Assembly (NCBI GenBank): GCA_965221585.1
Contig: OZ244898.1
Coordinates: forward strand, 930,001-994,000
Reading direction: 5' to 3'
DNA from: VXYK01 sp965221585
Lineage (GTDB): Bacteria > Actinomycetota > Acidimicrobiia > Acidimicrobiales > Aldehydirespiratoraceae
Length of the DNA stretch: 64,000 bases
Under the pieces are notes generated by a model. The model did not search any database, was not told where the DNA came from, and saw nothing but the letters and a program-made list of their open reading frames with translations. Of the stretch, positions 33,223-45,200 are shown piece by piece (the stretch's first letter is position 1; the number at the start of each line of letters is the position of its first letter). The position numbers and the translations under genes are program-made.

Positions 33223-34413
33223 ATGAGCGACAACTACACGATCATCTCGGCGGACAGCCACGCAGGCGGAAATATGGCCATGTACGAGGAGTATCTCGCC
33301 GACGAGTGGAAAGAGGCGTTCGCCGAGTGGCGCGGGGCTTACAGCAACCCCTACCGCGACCTCCAAGACGACAGTCGCACCCGCAACTGGGACAACGAAC
33401 GGCGGCTCAGCGAACAGTACGCGGACGGCATCGTCGCCGAGATCACCTTTCCGAACACCGTGCCGCCCTTCTACCCGACAGGGATGCTGATCGCCTACCC
33501 GCCGCGCAACCGGGAGGAGTACGAGCGTCGCCGGGCCGGGATCGACGCCCACAACCGTTGGCTCAAGGACTGGTGCGACCTCTACCCGAAGCAGCGCTGT
33601 GGCCTGCCACAGATCTTCCTGGAGGACCTCGACGACGCGATCAGCACCCTCGAGTGGGCCGCGAATGAGGGATTCCGCAGCTTCATGATGCCCCACGTCG
33701 CACCCGACGTGGACCTGCCGGGGCTCTGGTCGCCGCACTGGGATCGACTGTGGGCCGCTATCTCAGACCTCGATCTGGTGATTACCCAGCACGGTGGCAA
33801 CGGCACGCCCAACTACGGCAGCGACCCCGCCTCGGGACTCATCTTCTTGATGGAGGTGCCGTTCTTCGCGCACCGCAACCTGGCGCATCTGATTATGAGC
33901 GGCGTGTTCGAACGCTTCCCCGAACTCAAGTACGTGATGACCGAGCAGGGAACAGCTTGGGCCATCGACGAACTGCGTCGCATGGACGCCTACCACATGC
34001 AGATTGCCGCTGGGCGCGTCGGCGAACTCGGCTTCTCCGCCGATGTGGCTCTTCCCATGAAGCCCAGCGAGTACTTCGATCGCAACGTCTGGATCGGTGC
34101 GTCGTTCCCGTCGCCAGCAGAGGCCGAAGCCATCAGAACCTTGGGAGAGCACAAAGTCATGTGGGGTTCCGACTATCCGCACCACGAGGGCACCTACCCC
34201 TTCACGCTCGAAGCGCTGCAACGGTCGTTCTCGCACTGGGACGAAGCCGACATGCGCAAGGTGCTCAGCGAGAACGCAGCCAATGTCTACAGATTCGATC
34301 TCGAAGCGCTGGCACCGCTCGGAGCGCAGCACGGCCCCTCGGTCGCCGATGTCGCCACTCCTCTAGTAGAGATACCGCGCAAAGCGACAAGCCCCGCGTT
34401 CTTCAAAGCTTAG
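33223..34413 (+). CDS. Amidohydrolase-2 family metal-dependent hydrolase/decarboxylase
   Basis: 396 residues of the ACMSD/LigW-like TIM barrel. The first metal motif is D11-S12-H13 in place of H-x-H; later GTPNYGSDP, and the MWGSDYPHHEGTYP segment that carries the catalytic Asp. Family members hydrolyse or decarboxylate ring and carboxylate compounds; the substrate is unknown. The stop lies 2 nt before the sulfatase start, so the two are probably co-translated. Confidence 0.88.
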   Translation: MSDNYTIISADSHAGGNMAMYEEYLADEWKEAFAEWRGAYSNPYRDLQDDSRTRNWDNERRLSEQYADGIVAEITFPNTVPPFYPTGMLIAYPPRNREEYERRRAGIDAHNRWLKDWCDLYPKQRCGLPQIFLEDLDDAISTLEWAANEGFRSFMMPHVAPDVDLPGLWSPHWDRLWAAISDLDLVITQHGGNGTPNYGSDPASGLIFLMEVPFFAHRNLAHLIMSGVFERFPELKYVMTEQGTAWAIDELRRMDAYHMQIAAGRVGELGFSADVALPMKPSEYFDRNVWIGASFPSPAEAEAIRTLGEHKVMWGSDYPHHEGTYPFTLEALQRSFSHWDEADMRKVLSENAANVYRFDLEALAPLGAQHGPSVADVATPLVEIPRKATSPAFFKA

Positions 34414-34415
34414 CC

Positions 34416-36764
34416 GTGGCGACCGATCCGCTAGATCAGGACTCAACCGCGCCCTACGCAGGGTTCGGGGGAGAAGTCGGGCGAGTTTTCTCAACGTCGC
34501 AGCCGGATTGGCCGCCGCGTCCGACCGCGCCGCAGGGAGCGCCCAACGTCATCGTCATGCTGGCCGACGACCTCGGTTTTGCAGACCTCGGCTGCTACGG
34601 ATCCGAGATCGACACTCCCGAGTTGGACGGGTTGGCCGCCAACGGGGTGCGCTACACCAACTTCCACGTCAACCCGATGTGCTCACCGACCCGGGCGTCG
34701 ATGCTCACGGGACTCAACCACCATCTGGCCGGCATGGGCCATGTTGCTCACAGCGACCCCGGCTTCCCCGGTTATGCGCATGAGATCCGTGATGACGCGG
34801 TGACCATGGCTGAACTGTTCCGCGACCAGGGGTGGGCCTCGCTGATGGTGGGCAAGTGGCACCTCTGCAAGGACTCCAGCCTCAGCGAGGCCGGGCCCCG
34901 CAACTCCTGGCCGCTGCAGAAGGGCTTCGAGCGCTACTACGGGATACTCGACGGTTTCACCAACTTCCATCAGCCGCACCGGCTCTACGAAGACAACCAT
35001 CACATCAACATCGACCAGTACCCCGACGACTACTACTTCACCGACGACCTCACCGACCAGGCCATCAAGATGATCGACGAGGTCCGCTCATCGCATCCGA
35101 CCAAACCCTTCTTCCTGTACTACGCCCATGGTGCGGTCCATGCCCCGCTGCAGGCCAAACAGGCCGACATGGACAAATACCGCGGTGCCTACGATGCGGG
35201 CTGGGACCGGATCCGTGAGCAGCGCTTCGCCCGCCAGAAGGAGCTCGGAGTCGTCGACCCCGACACGGTGCTGCCTCCCCGCAACACCGAAGAGCAGCAC
35301 TCGGTGAGGGCCTGGGACGAACTCAGCGACCTGCAACGCCAGACCTTCGCCCGTTACATGGAGATCTTCGCGGGCATGGTCGACAGCATCGACCAGAGCG
35401 TGGGACGCCTCCGGAAGCATCTGCAGGCCATGGGCGAGTGGGACAACACGATCATTGTGTTCACGTCCGACAACGGAGGGTCGCGTGAAGGCCAGGACGA
35501 CGGTACCTCACAGTACTTTCGGACCCTGCTGCTGCAGACCGGGGCCGACGCGCTCGAGGATGTGGAACTCGACCACAGCCGGCTCGACCTCATGGGCGGA
35601 CCACAGACGCTGCCGCACTATCCGATGGGTTGGGCGATGGCATCCAACACTCCGTTCCGGCTGTACAAGATCAATACCCATCAGGGCGGGCATCAGGTTC
35701 CGTTCATCGTGCATTGGCCGGCTGGCCTGGCCGCGGGATCCGCAGACTCGGCCCGCGGAGAGATCCGCACGCAGTACCAGCACATCACCGACCTGCTGCC
35801 GACACTGGCGGAGCTGACCGGTTTGGAGATACCCGACACCAAGGGTGGTCGACTGCTGCCGCCCCCTGCGGGCTCGAGCTTTGCTGCGTCGTTGGCCGAT
35901 GCTGCATGCGACTCGACGCATCGCGAGCAGTACTACGAAATGATCGGTCACCGTGGCATGTACCGCGACGGCTGGTCTGCGGTGTCGCTGCGGATTCCGA
36001 TGCGCTCGTTCAGCGAAGCCCCCTGGGAGCTGCATCATTTGGCCGAGGATCCAACCGAAGCCAGCGATCTTTCGGATCAACACCCTGAACGCCTGAGGGA
36101 ACTGCAGGATGCGTTCGAACAGGCGGCTTGGGCCAACCAGGTCTTCCCGCTCGATGAAGGCAACTTTCTGAAGATGATTCAGAAACCGCCCTGGGAGGAC
36201 GAGTTCATCAGCGAAGTGCGGCTGCGTCCGCAGATGCCGACCCTGGAGCGCTGGCGGGCGTTGCAACTCATCGATTTCAGGTCCTTCGAGGTGTGCGTGG
36301 ATCTCGAATACGCCCCTGGCGACGAGGGCATGCTGTTCGCCCACGGAGACCAGGGAGGCGGTTATGCCATGTACGTGGAAGACGACCGCCTGTTCTTCGC
36401 ATTCAACGGCTACGGCGTAATGACCGTCGTCGACTGCGGTGAACTCCCGGCCGGATCCACCGACGTCAGTCTGGCGATGCGACGGCAGCCCGGCTGGCGC
36501 CAGAACGCCCACATCAGCCGCGGCAGTACCGAGGTGGGCGAAGCACTCGACCTGCCGGTGCTGATGGCTATCGCACCGTTCGAGGGGATCGACGTCGGCA
36601 TCGACCGCCGCTCCCCGGTGAGCTGGGAGATCTATGAGCGCCACGGTCCGTTCCCGTACACCGGCACCCTGAACGCAGTCACCTACAAACCGGGCGAACT
36701 GGCCGCGGACGCCGGGATCCGGTTCCTCGACTTCCTTAAGGAGGCTGGCACCCGATTCGAGTAG
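34416..36764 (+). CDS. Arylsulfatase-family sulfatase
   Basis: 782 residues. The formylglycine motif C-S-P-T-R is at C89 (NPMCSPTRASMLTG), metal-binding D51/D52 in MLADDLGFADLG, and GKWHLC follows. Residues 600-782 form an extra C-terminal beta-rich domain. It removes sulfate from an organic sulfate ester; no signal peptide is seen, so it may act inside. The GTG at 34416 is chosen because the frame upstream (open to 33750) is antisense-like and overlaps the amidohydrolase. A formylglycine-generating enzyme would be needed and is not in the window. Confidence 0.9.
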   Translation: MATDPLDQDSTAPYAGFGGEVGRVFSTSQPDWPPRPTAPQGAPNVIVMLADDLGFADLGCYGSEIDTPELDGLAANGVRYTNFHVNPMCSPTRASMLTGLNHHLAGMGHVAHSDPGFPGYAHEIRDDAVTMAELFRDQGWASLMVGKWHLCKDSSLSEAGPRNSWPLQKGFERYYGILDGFTNFHQPHRLYEDNHHINIDQYPDDYYFTDDLTDQAIKMIDEVRSSHPTKPFFLYYAHGAVHAPLQAKQADMDKYRGAYDAGWDRIREQRFARQKELGVVDPDTVLPPRNTEEQHSVRAWDELSDLQRQTFARYMEIFAGMVDSIDQSVGRLRKHLQAMGEWDNTIIVFTSDNGGSREGQDDGTSQYFRTLLLQTGADALEDVELDHSRLDLMGGPQTLPHYPMGWAMASNTPFRLYKINTHQGGHQVPFIVHWPAGLAAGSADSARGEIRTQYQHITDLLPTLAELTGLEIPDTKGGRLLPPPAGSSFAASLADAACDSTHREQYYEMIGHRGMYRDGWSAVSLRIPMRSFSEAPWELHHLAEDPTEASDLSDQHPERLRELQDAFEQAAWANQVFPLDEGNFLKMIQKPPWEDEFISEVRLRPQMPTLERWRALQLIDFRSFEVCVDLEYAPGDEGMLFAHGDQGGGYAMYVEDDRLFFAFNGYGVMTVVDCGELPAGSTDVSLAMRRQPGWRQNAHISRGSTEVGEALDLPVLMAIAPFEGIDVGIDRRSPVSWEIYERHGPFPYTGTLNAVTYKPGELAADAGIRFLDFLKEAGTRFE

Positions 36765-36827
36765 CTAACACGGTGAATGTGAAAGCCGCGATGTGCTCCG
36801 AGCCGGGCAAGTTGCTAGAAACGGACC

Positions 36828-38030
36828 ATGTTTATCGGGTACAACGCCAGACAGGAGGAGTTGCGGGCCGAACTGCGCGCCTACTACCGCGAACTCCTGA
36901 CCCCCGAAGTCCGCGAAGCCCTCGCAGCCGAGGACGGCTGCGGTCCCGTCCACCGGGAGATCGTGGGACGCATGGGACGCGATGGCTGGCTGACGGTCGG
37001 GTGGCCCGCCGAGTACGGCGGGCGAGGCTACTCAGCGGTCGAGCAGTTCGTGATGTTCGACGAGTCGGTTGCGAGCGGCGCTCCCATCCCGATGCTGACG
37101 ATCAACACCGTCGGCCCGACGTTGATGCAGTTCGGCACCGAGTCCCAGAAGCAGTTCTTCCTGCCCAAGATCTCCAAAGGGGAGATCACCTTCTGCATCG
37201 GATACTCCGAACCCGACGCGGGAACCGACCTGGCTTCGCTCACCACCCGGGCGGTCCGAGACGGCGACGAGTACATCATCAACGGCCAGAAGACCTGGAC
37301 CTCGCTGGCGAAGGACGCCGACTACATCTGGCTCGCCGCCCGCACCAACCCCGAGGTCTCCAAACACAAGGGCATCTCGCTGTTCTGCATCCCGATGGAC
37401 ACGCCGGGACTCTCGATCCAACCGCTCGACCTGCTCTCCACCCACAACATCAACCACACGTTCTTCGATGATGTGCGGGTACCGGCGTCCACCCTCATAG
37501 GCGAAGAGAACGGGGGCTGGGGTCTGATCACCAGTCAGCTGAACCGTGAGCGGGTCACGATCTGCTCGTCGGGCATGGTCACAAAGGCCCTTGAGGAGAC
37601 CATCGACTACGCCCGCAACACCAAGCGCGCCGACGGGTCGCGGCTCATCGATGCACCCTGGGTGCAGCGCAACCTCGCCGAGGTCACCGCAGGGCTCGAA
37701 TACCTGCGGCTCGCCAACTGGCAGGTTGCCTGGACGGTGGCCAACAAGATCGACGGCCAGCAACCCGATATGGACACGATCGCCGGGTTCATCGCCGACT
37801 CGTCCGGAGTGAAGGTGTACGGGACCGAGTTCTACACGCGGGCCTACCGCAAGCTGATGGAGGTGTATGGACCCCAGGCCACCATTGCCCGAGGGTCGGT
37901 GGGCCACCTGAGCCGTCTCGAGATGCAGTATCGCTCGACGGTGATACTCACGTTCGGCGGCGGGACCAACGAGATGCAGCGCGACCTGATCTCCCAGTTC
38001 GGTCTGGGCTACCCGAAAGCAGACCGCTGA
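36828..38030 (+). CDS. Acyl-CoA dehydrogenase, catalytic-Glu subunit
   Basis: 400 residues with FAD-binding segments (FCIGYSEPDAGTDLASL, INGQKTWTSLA) and a C-terminal GGGTNEMQRDLISQFGLG that carries the catalytic Glu. It overlaps the next dehydrogenase by 1 nt. In actinobacteria such adjacent pairs build heterotetramers (FadE26-27, FadE28-29 type) in which only one partner carries the base. The substrate is probably a bulky acyl-CoA. A TAGAAA box ends 6 nt before the ATG. Confidence 0.9.
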   Translation: MFIGYNARQEELRAELRAYYRELLTPEVREALAAEDGCGPVHREIVGRMGRDGWLTVGWPAEYGGRGYSAVEQFVMFDESVASGAPIPMLTINTVGPTLMQFGTESQKQFFLPKISKGEITFCIGYSEPDAGTDLASLTTRAVRDGDEYIINGQKTWTSLAKDADYIWLAARTNPEVSKHKGISLFCIPMDTPGLSIQPLDLLSTHNINHTFFDDVRVPASTLIGEENGGWGLITSQLNRERVTICSSGMVTKALEETIDYARNTKRADGSRLIDAPWVQRNLAEVTAGLEYLRLANWQVAWTVANKIDGQQPDMDTIAGFIADSSGVKVYGTEFYTRAYRKLMEVYGPQATIARGSVGHLSRLEMQYRSTVILTFGGGTNEMQRDLISQFGLGYPKADR

Positions 38031-39154
38031 TGGATTTTGCGCTTGCCGACGAAGAACAGGCCATCAGCGAACTCGCCGGGCAGATACTCGGCGACAAGTC
38101 GACTCACGAACGACTCTGCGCGCTGGCCGCCGCCGATGACAGGATCGATGCTGAGGCTTGGGCGGCTCTCGCCCAATCGGGGGTGCTGGGCGCGGCGGTG
38201 CCGGAGTCCTACGGCGGGCTGGGCTTGGGTTTTCTGGCCACCGCAATGGCGCTTCAGCAGGTCGGCGCGACCGCTTCGCCGGTGCCGCTTCTTTCGACCG
38301 CGGTCATGGGAGCGATGCCGATCGCTGAGTTCGGAACTGCCGATCAGCGTGCTCGCTACCTGCCCGCAATCGCCGACGGTTCACTGATCGTGGCCGCCGC
38401 CCTCTACGAGGAGGGCACCCCGGCTGCCGAGCCCGAGGTGGTAGCGCTGGCTGATGCTGACGGCTACCGCATTGAAGGTGTGAAGCCGATGGTGGCCGAC
38501 GGACTCGACGCCGGTCTGATTCTGGTGCCGGCCAGACTCGACGACGGTTCGTGCGGGGTGTTCCTGGTGCCCTCGGACTCGGAGGGTCTTTCGGCGATTC
38601 GGGTCGAGGTCACCACTGGCCGACCCCAAGGGAGGCTTGAGTTCTCCGGCGTGGTGGTCCCCGCCGAGGCGCTGCTGGGCGGAGCTTCATCGGCTGTTTC
38701 GGGTGCCGACATCGTCAACTGGATCGAACTCAGAGCCAACTGCGGTATGTGCATGATGATGGCGGGAGCAGCACGTTCCTCGATCGAACTGGCCGCGGAG
38801 TACACCAAACAGCGCTATCAGTTCGATCGACCGATCGCGACGTTCCAGGCGGTCAGCAATCGGGCCGGTGACAGCTATATCGACACGAATGCAATCACGT
38901 TGACGGCCTGGCAGGCGGCTTGGCGGATCGACCAGGGGCTACCGGCAGACGACGCCGTCTCGATTGCCCGTTGGTGGGCGGCCGAAGGTGGCTTTCGGGT
39001 TGTCCATGCGGCGGTTCATGTGCATGGCGGGGTCGGCGTGGACCGTGACTATCCGCTCCATCGCTATTTTGTGCTGGCACGACAACTTGAGTTGACGCTC
39101 GGCAACGGCGAAGAACATCTGGCGACTCTCGGACAGGCCATCGCAGCGCGCTGA
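38030..39154 (+). CDS. Acyl-CoA dehydrogenase, partner subunit without catalytic Glu
   Basis: 374 residues of the shorter FadE29-like kind: EEQAISELAGQIL start, AAVPESYGGLGLGFLATAMALQ, TKQRYQFDRPIATFQAVSN and AAVHVHGGVGVDRDYPLHRYF, but no GTxE base motif near the C-terminus. It would form a split-site heterotetramer with the preceding protein (family knowledge plus gene overlap; inference for this pair). Confidence 0.88.
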   Translation: MDFALADEEQAISELAGQILGDKSTHERLCALAAADDRIDAEAWAALAQSGVLGAAVPESYGGLGLGFLATAMALQQVGATASPVPLLSTAVMGAMPIAEFGTADQRARYLPAIADGSLIVAAALYEEGTPAAEPEVVALADADGYRIEGVKPMVADGLDAGLILVPARLDDGSCGVFLVPSDSEGLSAIRVEVTTGRPQGRLEFSGVVVPAEALLGGASSAVSGADIVNWIELRANCGMCMMMAGAARSSIELAAEYTKQRYQFDRPIATFQAVSNRAGDSYIDTNAITLTAWQAAWRIDQGLPADDAVSIARWWAAEGGFRVVHAAVHVHGGVGVDRDYPLHRYFVLARQLELTLGNGEEHLATLGQAIAAR

Positions 39155-39223
39155 ATCACCTCGGGAACCAGACGGTGTCTCACGTTCGTCATAGTCTCCA
39201 TGTCGAGTCGAGAGGATCTGTCG

Positions 39224-42200
39224 ATGGTGAGACATCTTTGGCGCTGGGTGATCGTCGGGATCGTGCTGGTGTTGTTGGCCGGGGTGCTCGCGAGCGACGA
39301 CGAGCCTGGTAGCACAGCGGATCCAGAGCCGGAGACTCCGGTGGGTCCGGTCACCGGCAGCGACCCTGAGGACCGGGTCGGGGTCAGGTCGGGAACGGAT
39401 GGCCCCGGAACCGCTCTCACCGTTCATTTGAGCGAGGGGGAGGCGGTCGGCGGCGACTCGTTGGCTGTAGTGACCCGCGTCGATGGTCGCGGACTCACCG
39501 ACGAGGAGATCAGCGCGGTCACCGATCGACTCCCGGCGTGGGACTCTGAGCTGGACAGCGGCTCGGTCGACTTCAACCGTCCTGCGGAGTCGCTTCCACG
39601 GCCACGTGTCGGTGACACGGTCGACAACCCGTTCCCGACGGACTCCGACATCGACGCACCTGATGTGGACTCCGGGCCGTTGGAAGTGCTGCGGGTGCAA
39701 CCCGACGGTGAGGTGGGGCTCGCTCCGTTCATGAGCATCACCTTCAACCAGGCGATGGTGCCGCTGACCACGATCGCTCAGATCGACACGATCGACGTAC
39801 CTGTGACGATGACCCCGGCGCTGCCGGGGCGCTGGCAGTGGATCGGCACCCGCACTTTCCGCTTCGAGCATGATCCCGAGGTCTTCGACCGCCTGCCGAT
39901 GGCCACTTCCTATGTGGTCGAGGTTCCGGCTGGAACGACCTCTCAGACCGGCGGAGTACTGGCCGAGACGGTCCGCTTCGAATTCGCGACTCCAGCGCCC
40001 AACATGGTGTCGTTCACGCCGCAGCACGACTCGCTCAACCTTCAACCCGTCTTCCTGGTCACGTTCGATCAGCGGGTCGACGCCGCCTCGGTGCTGGAGA
40101 CCATCACTCTGGTCGCCGGTGGTACCGAACGTGAACTGAGACTCGCCACCGAAGCTGAGATCGAGGCCGACGATGGCATCAAGCGACGTGTCGGTGTGAC
40201 TCTCGACGGCACCTGGGTCGCATTCAGACCGGTAGTCGAGCTTGAACCTGATTCGGACATCACCATCGAGGTCGGGCCGCATGTACCGTCGGCCGAGGGA
40301 ATCAGAACCTCAGCCGCTTCCGAGTCGGTGCGGGCCCGCACCTACGCAGCCCTTCAGGTGCAGGACACGCGCTGTTCTCGGCAGTATCCGTGCTATCCCG
40401 GGAGTTGGCTCAGCGCCTACTTCAACAACGTCCTGGATCCCGCCACGCTCGATGCAGACGATCTGGAGATCACTCCTGAGCTCGCGGGTGCCCGGATCTC
40501 TGTCGAGTACAACTCCGTCAACATCGTCGGTCCGACACAGGCAGACACCGTCTACGAAGTGGTGTTCCCGGCGACGCTCGCCGACGAGTTCGGACAGGCG
40601 CTGGGCGAGGCCGTGACGGTCGAGTTCCACATGGACGATGCCCGGCCGTTCATCAGCGCCTCAGGCAGAAAGCTCGTGACGCTCGACCCGCTTGCTGATC
40701 GCCAGACGATGCCGGTGACGGTGCGCAACCATGACCGGTTGCGGGTCCGGCTCTACGACGTGAGCCCGGGCGACTACGGATCGTTCGTCAGCTTCTTCGA
40801 GCGTATTGAAGGTTCCCGCGACGGAACACTGCCTGATGCACCGTGGAGGCTCATCTCCGACGAGGTGGTCGACACCGGGGCTGATTCCGACACGGTCACC
40901 GAAGTACGCATCGATCTCGACGATGCCCTTGGCGGCGACCACGGCCATGTGATCGTGATCGTTGAGGGGGTGGGGCGCTTCGCCAACCTGACCTATCGGG
41001 ACGACGAGTACTGGTCCAACCGTCCGCTACTCATCTGGGTTCAGGACACCGACATCGGCGTCGACATGATCACCGATTATCAGGATGTGGTGGTGTGGAC
41101 GACGAGCTTGGACTCCGGCGAGCCCTTGAGCGACGTCGAGATCAGTCTGGAGGGCGGTAACCCAACCCTCAGCACCGATGACGAGGGACTCGCAAGGGCT
41201 TCAATCAGTGGCCGGTTCAACTGGATCGTCGCGACGCTCGAGGACGACCAGGCGATCAATCCGGCGAACGTACAGGCCTGGTACCGGACCGATCAGTTGA
41301 TCTGGTACACCGCGGACGACCGCGGCACATATCGCCCCGGGGAGACGCTTCATCTGAAAGGTTGGGTTCGCAGCCTCGATCTGAGCGGTGAGGGAGATCT
41401 CGAGTTCCTCGCACCCCAGCAACTGATCACTTACACGGTCCATGACCCTTTCGGCATCGAGCTCGGCGAGGGCAGCGTTCGCCTCGATGAGCACGGCGGG
41501 TTCGACCTTGCTGTTGAGCTGCACCCGGGAGCGAACCTGGGCGAAGGCTGGATCGAGTTCGAGGGTCCGAAGAACCGCGACAACAGCTGGCACTACCACT
41601 CTTTCCAGATTCAAGAGTTCCGCCGGCCCGAGTTTGAAGTAACCGCCCGGCTCGAGTCGCCCGGCCCGTACTACGTCAATCAGCCCGCGACCGTGGCGGT
41701 CGATGCCAACTACTTCTCGGGAGGGCCGCTGCCGAACGCCGAAGTGTTCTGGTCCGTCACCACGCGCAGAGCGACGTACTCGCCGCCCAACTGGAGCGAG
41801 TTCACCTTCGGCGTGTGGACCCCGTGGTGGCACCACGATGCTTACGGCGGACTCGAAGACGCGTACTGGGAAGACGATTACGGCTTCGGCGACCCCTGGG
41901 CAGAGCCTGTTCGTGAGACCTTCTCGGGCCTGACCGACGCCGGCGGCAGCCACTATCTGCGCATGGACTTCGAGGGCGACGGCGACCACCTCCCGACCAC
42001 GGTCAGCGCCGAAGCAGAAGTCGTCGATGTGAACCGCCAGCAGTGGGCATCGTCTACCGATGTGCTGGTGCACGCTGCGGACCTCTATGTCGGGGTCAGG
42101 TCGACCCGAACCTTCGTACGGGAGGGCGACGGTCTTGAAATCGAAGCCATCGTCACCAATCTCGACGGCAACGCGGTCGCGGACCGATCCTTCGAGGTGA

Positions 42201-45200
42201 CCGCGTCGCGGATCGTCGAGGAGTACGTCGACGGCGAATGGACTGAAGTAGCCGTAGACGCAGAAACCTGTGAGGCGGTCTCTGCGGATGCGCCGGTCAC
42301 TTGTGAGTTCGAGGCGGCGGTCGGCGGTCGCTACCGCGTCGATGCCAATGTCGTCGATGACTCCGGGCGGACCAACCGCAGTGAGCTGACACGCTGGGTC
42401 ACGGGAAGCCGCAGCGGCGTGCCGAGCCGCAACATCGAGTTGGAGAATGCCAACCTTGTCCCGGACGCCGAGACCTACGCGGCGGGCGACACAGCTGAGA
42501 TCCTGGTCGATTCACCCTTCAGTACCGGGACCGGCCTGTTGGTGATAGCCCACAACGAGATCATTGAACTGAGCACATTCGAGATCACGGATCACGCGGC
42601 AGTCCTCGAGGTTCCGATCACCGACGATGACGTCCCGGAACTGACGCTACGGGTTGAGATCGTCTCAACGACGGAACGGACCGCGGATGACGGCACCGTC
42701 TTGGAGGATATTGCCGATCGTCCGGCCTACGCCTCGGGCGAGATCCGTTTGCGTGTGCCGCCAGCGCAGCGAACCCTTGAAGTCACTGCTACGCCCGCGG
42801 TATCGAAGGTGAAGCCCGGAGCGACCACGAGCGTGACTGTGCAAGTGAACGATGCCGATGGCGAACCCGTGGACAACGCCGATGTGTTGTTGGTTGTGGT
42901 TGACGAAGCTGTGCTCGCCCTTTCGGGTTACCAACTCCTCGACCCGCTCGAGGTCTTCTACCGGTCGCTCGGCGTCTACCTGAGTGCGGAGCGCGGACGA
43001 GCCGGCATTGTGCTCGCGAATCCGCAGGACTTGCTTGACTCCATCAGAGACGGCCTGGGAGCTGACGGCGCGGCTGCGCCGTCCACCACTGTCGCCTTCG
43101 TTGAATCAGTACAGACCGGTGACTTCGATATGGCCGATGACATGGCAGAGGAGTCAGCGGCGGACGATTCAGGTGGAGCCAGGCGGCGGCTCAGCGCCCA
43201 GGGACTGCAGGTTGCGGTGCGCACCAACCTTGACGCCCTGGCGTTGTTCGACCCGGATGTCGCTACCGATGCCAACGGTGTCGCCACTGTCTCGTTCGGC
43301 CTCCCCGACAACCTCACGCGCTATCGGATCATGGCGGTGGCGGTCGATGGGGCCGAACGCTTCGGTTCGACTGAGTCTTCGATCACCGCGCAACTGCCGC
43401 TGCAGGTTCGCCCGTCCGCTCCTCGGTTCCTCAACTTCGGAGACCGATTCGAATTGCCGGTCGTGGTGCAGAATCAGACCGACTCGCCGGCCGAGGTCGA
43501 TGTGGTTGTGCAGACCTCCAACCTGAGTCTTGAGGGTCCCACCGGGAAGCGGGTCATGGTGCCGGCCAACGACCGTGTCGAGGTCCGCTTCGACGCCTCG
43601 ACAAGTTCTGTTGGCACCGCCCGTTTCCGGGTCGCGGCGGTCTCGGATGACCACGCCGACGCGCAAGAGGTTTCGTTGCCCGTGTACACGCCCGCCACCA
43701 GCGAGGCGTTCGCAACCTATGGAGTTCTTGATTCCAGCGTTCTCAACTCCGGAGTCGTGGGCTATTCGCTGGTTGCGCCCCAAGGTGTGTTCCCTCAGTT
43801 CGGAGGACTCGAGGTCAACACCTCGTCAACGGCGCTGCAGACCCTTACCGACGCGGTCCTGTACCTTGCGGAGTACCGCTACGCCTCCTCGGACGCCTAC
43901 GCCAGCCGGATCCTCGCCATCTCCGCGCTGCGAGACGTGCTTGGCGCCTTCGATGCCGAAGGCTTGCCGAGCGCCGCTGAACTCGACGCCATCGTCCGCA
44001 GCGACATAACCGAGTTGGCTGCGCTGCAACATGGAGACGGCGGTTTCGGATGGTGGGCGCGGAAGGGGATCTCGTACCCGTACCCGTCTATCCAGGCAAT
44101 GCATGCGCTCATCACGGCACAGAATGCGGGATTCAGCGTGTCTGCTGACGTGATGAACAACGGCCGTAGCTACCTGCGCGACATCGAGGGCCGGATCCCG
44201 CCCGACTACAGCCGAGAGCTGAAGGACATGCTGGTGGCCTACTCACTGCATGTGAGAGCTCTCGACGGTGACCGCGACACCCGAGAGGCCCGAAGGCTCT
44301 GGGACCGCAGGGGCGCGGACCTCGAGTTGGACGCGTTGGCCTGGATATGGCCCGTCGTCGGTGACGACGAGATCGAAACCGAGATCGAGCGTGTGTTCCA
44401 CAATCGCGTCACCGAGACTGCTCAATCGGCGACATTCGCCACCGACTACGGCGAGGACGCCTACCTGGTCCTGGCTTCGGACCGCCGGACAGACGGCATC
44501 GTGCTCGACGCTCTGATCGCGATGGCCCCCGAATCGGACCTGATACCGAAGGTTGTTGCTGGCCTGCTTGCCAACCGGGTCAAGGGCCGTTGGAGCAATG
44601 TCCAGGAGAACTCCTTCATCCTGCTTGCCCTCGACAGGTACTTCGAGACTTTCGAAGCGGTCGAGCCCGATTTTGTGGCCCGTGTCTGGCTCGGGGACCA
44701 GTACGTGGCGGAGCACGAATTCTCCGGCAGGAGCATCGATCATGCTTCGACGCTGATTCCGATGCAGGCACTGATCGAGGAGGGTGACGCCGATCTGACC
44801 GTTCAGAATGACGGCGATGGTCGCCTGTACTACCGCCTCGGGCTTCGCTACGCACCCGAAGACCTTGATCTGGACCCGCTCGACCGCGGCTTCGTGGTGC
44901 GGCGCAGCTATGAGGCCGTTGACGACCCCGACGATGTCTGGGTCGATTCGGACGGAGTTGTCCACATCGTGGCCGGAGCCGAGGTGAGAGTGACTCTGAC
45001 GATGGTGAACGACAGCCGTCGCACCAATATGGTTCTGCTCGATCCGCTGCCCGCAGGGTTCGAATCGCTGAATCCCGCGTTGGCCGTGATCGGTGAGATC
45101 GAGGTGCGTGGCACCGACGCGTCCGATCGCTGGTGGTGGACCTGGTACGAGCATCAGAACCTGCGCGACGACCGGACAGAGGCGTTCTCGTCGTATCTGT

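Noticed and set aside
33750..36764. 1004-residue form of the sulfatase
   Set aside because: The extra N-terminus overlaps the amidohydrolase in another frame and has shadow composition. The sulfatase fold begins just after GTG 34416.
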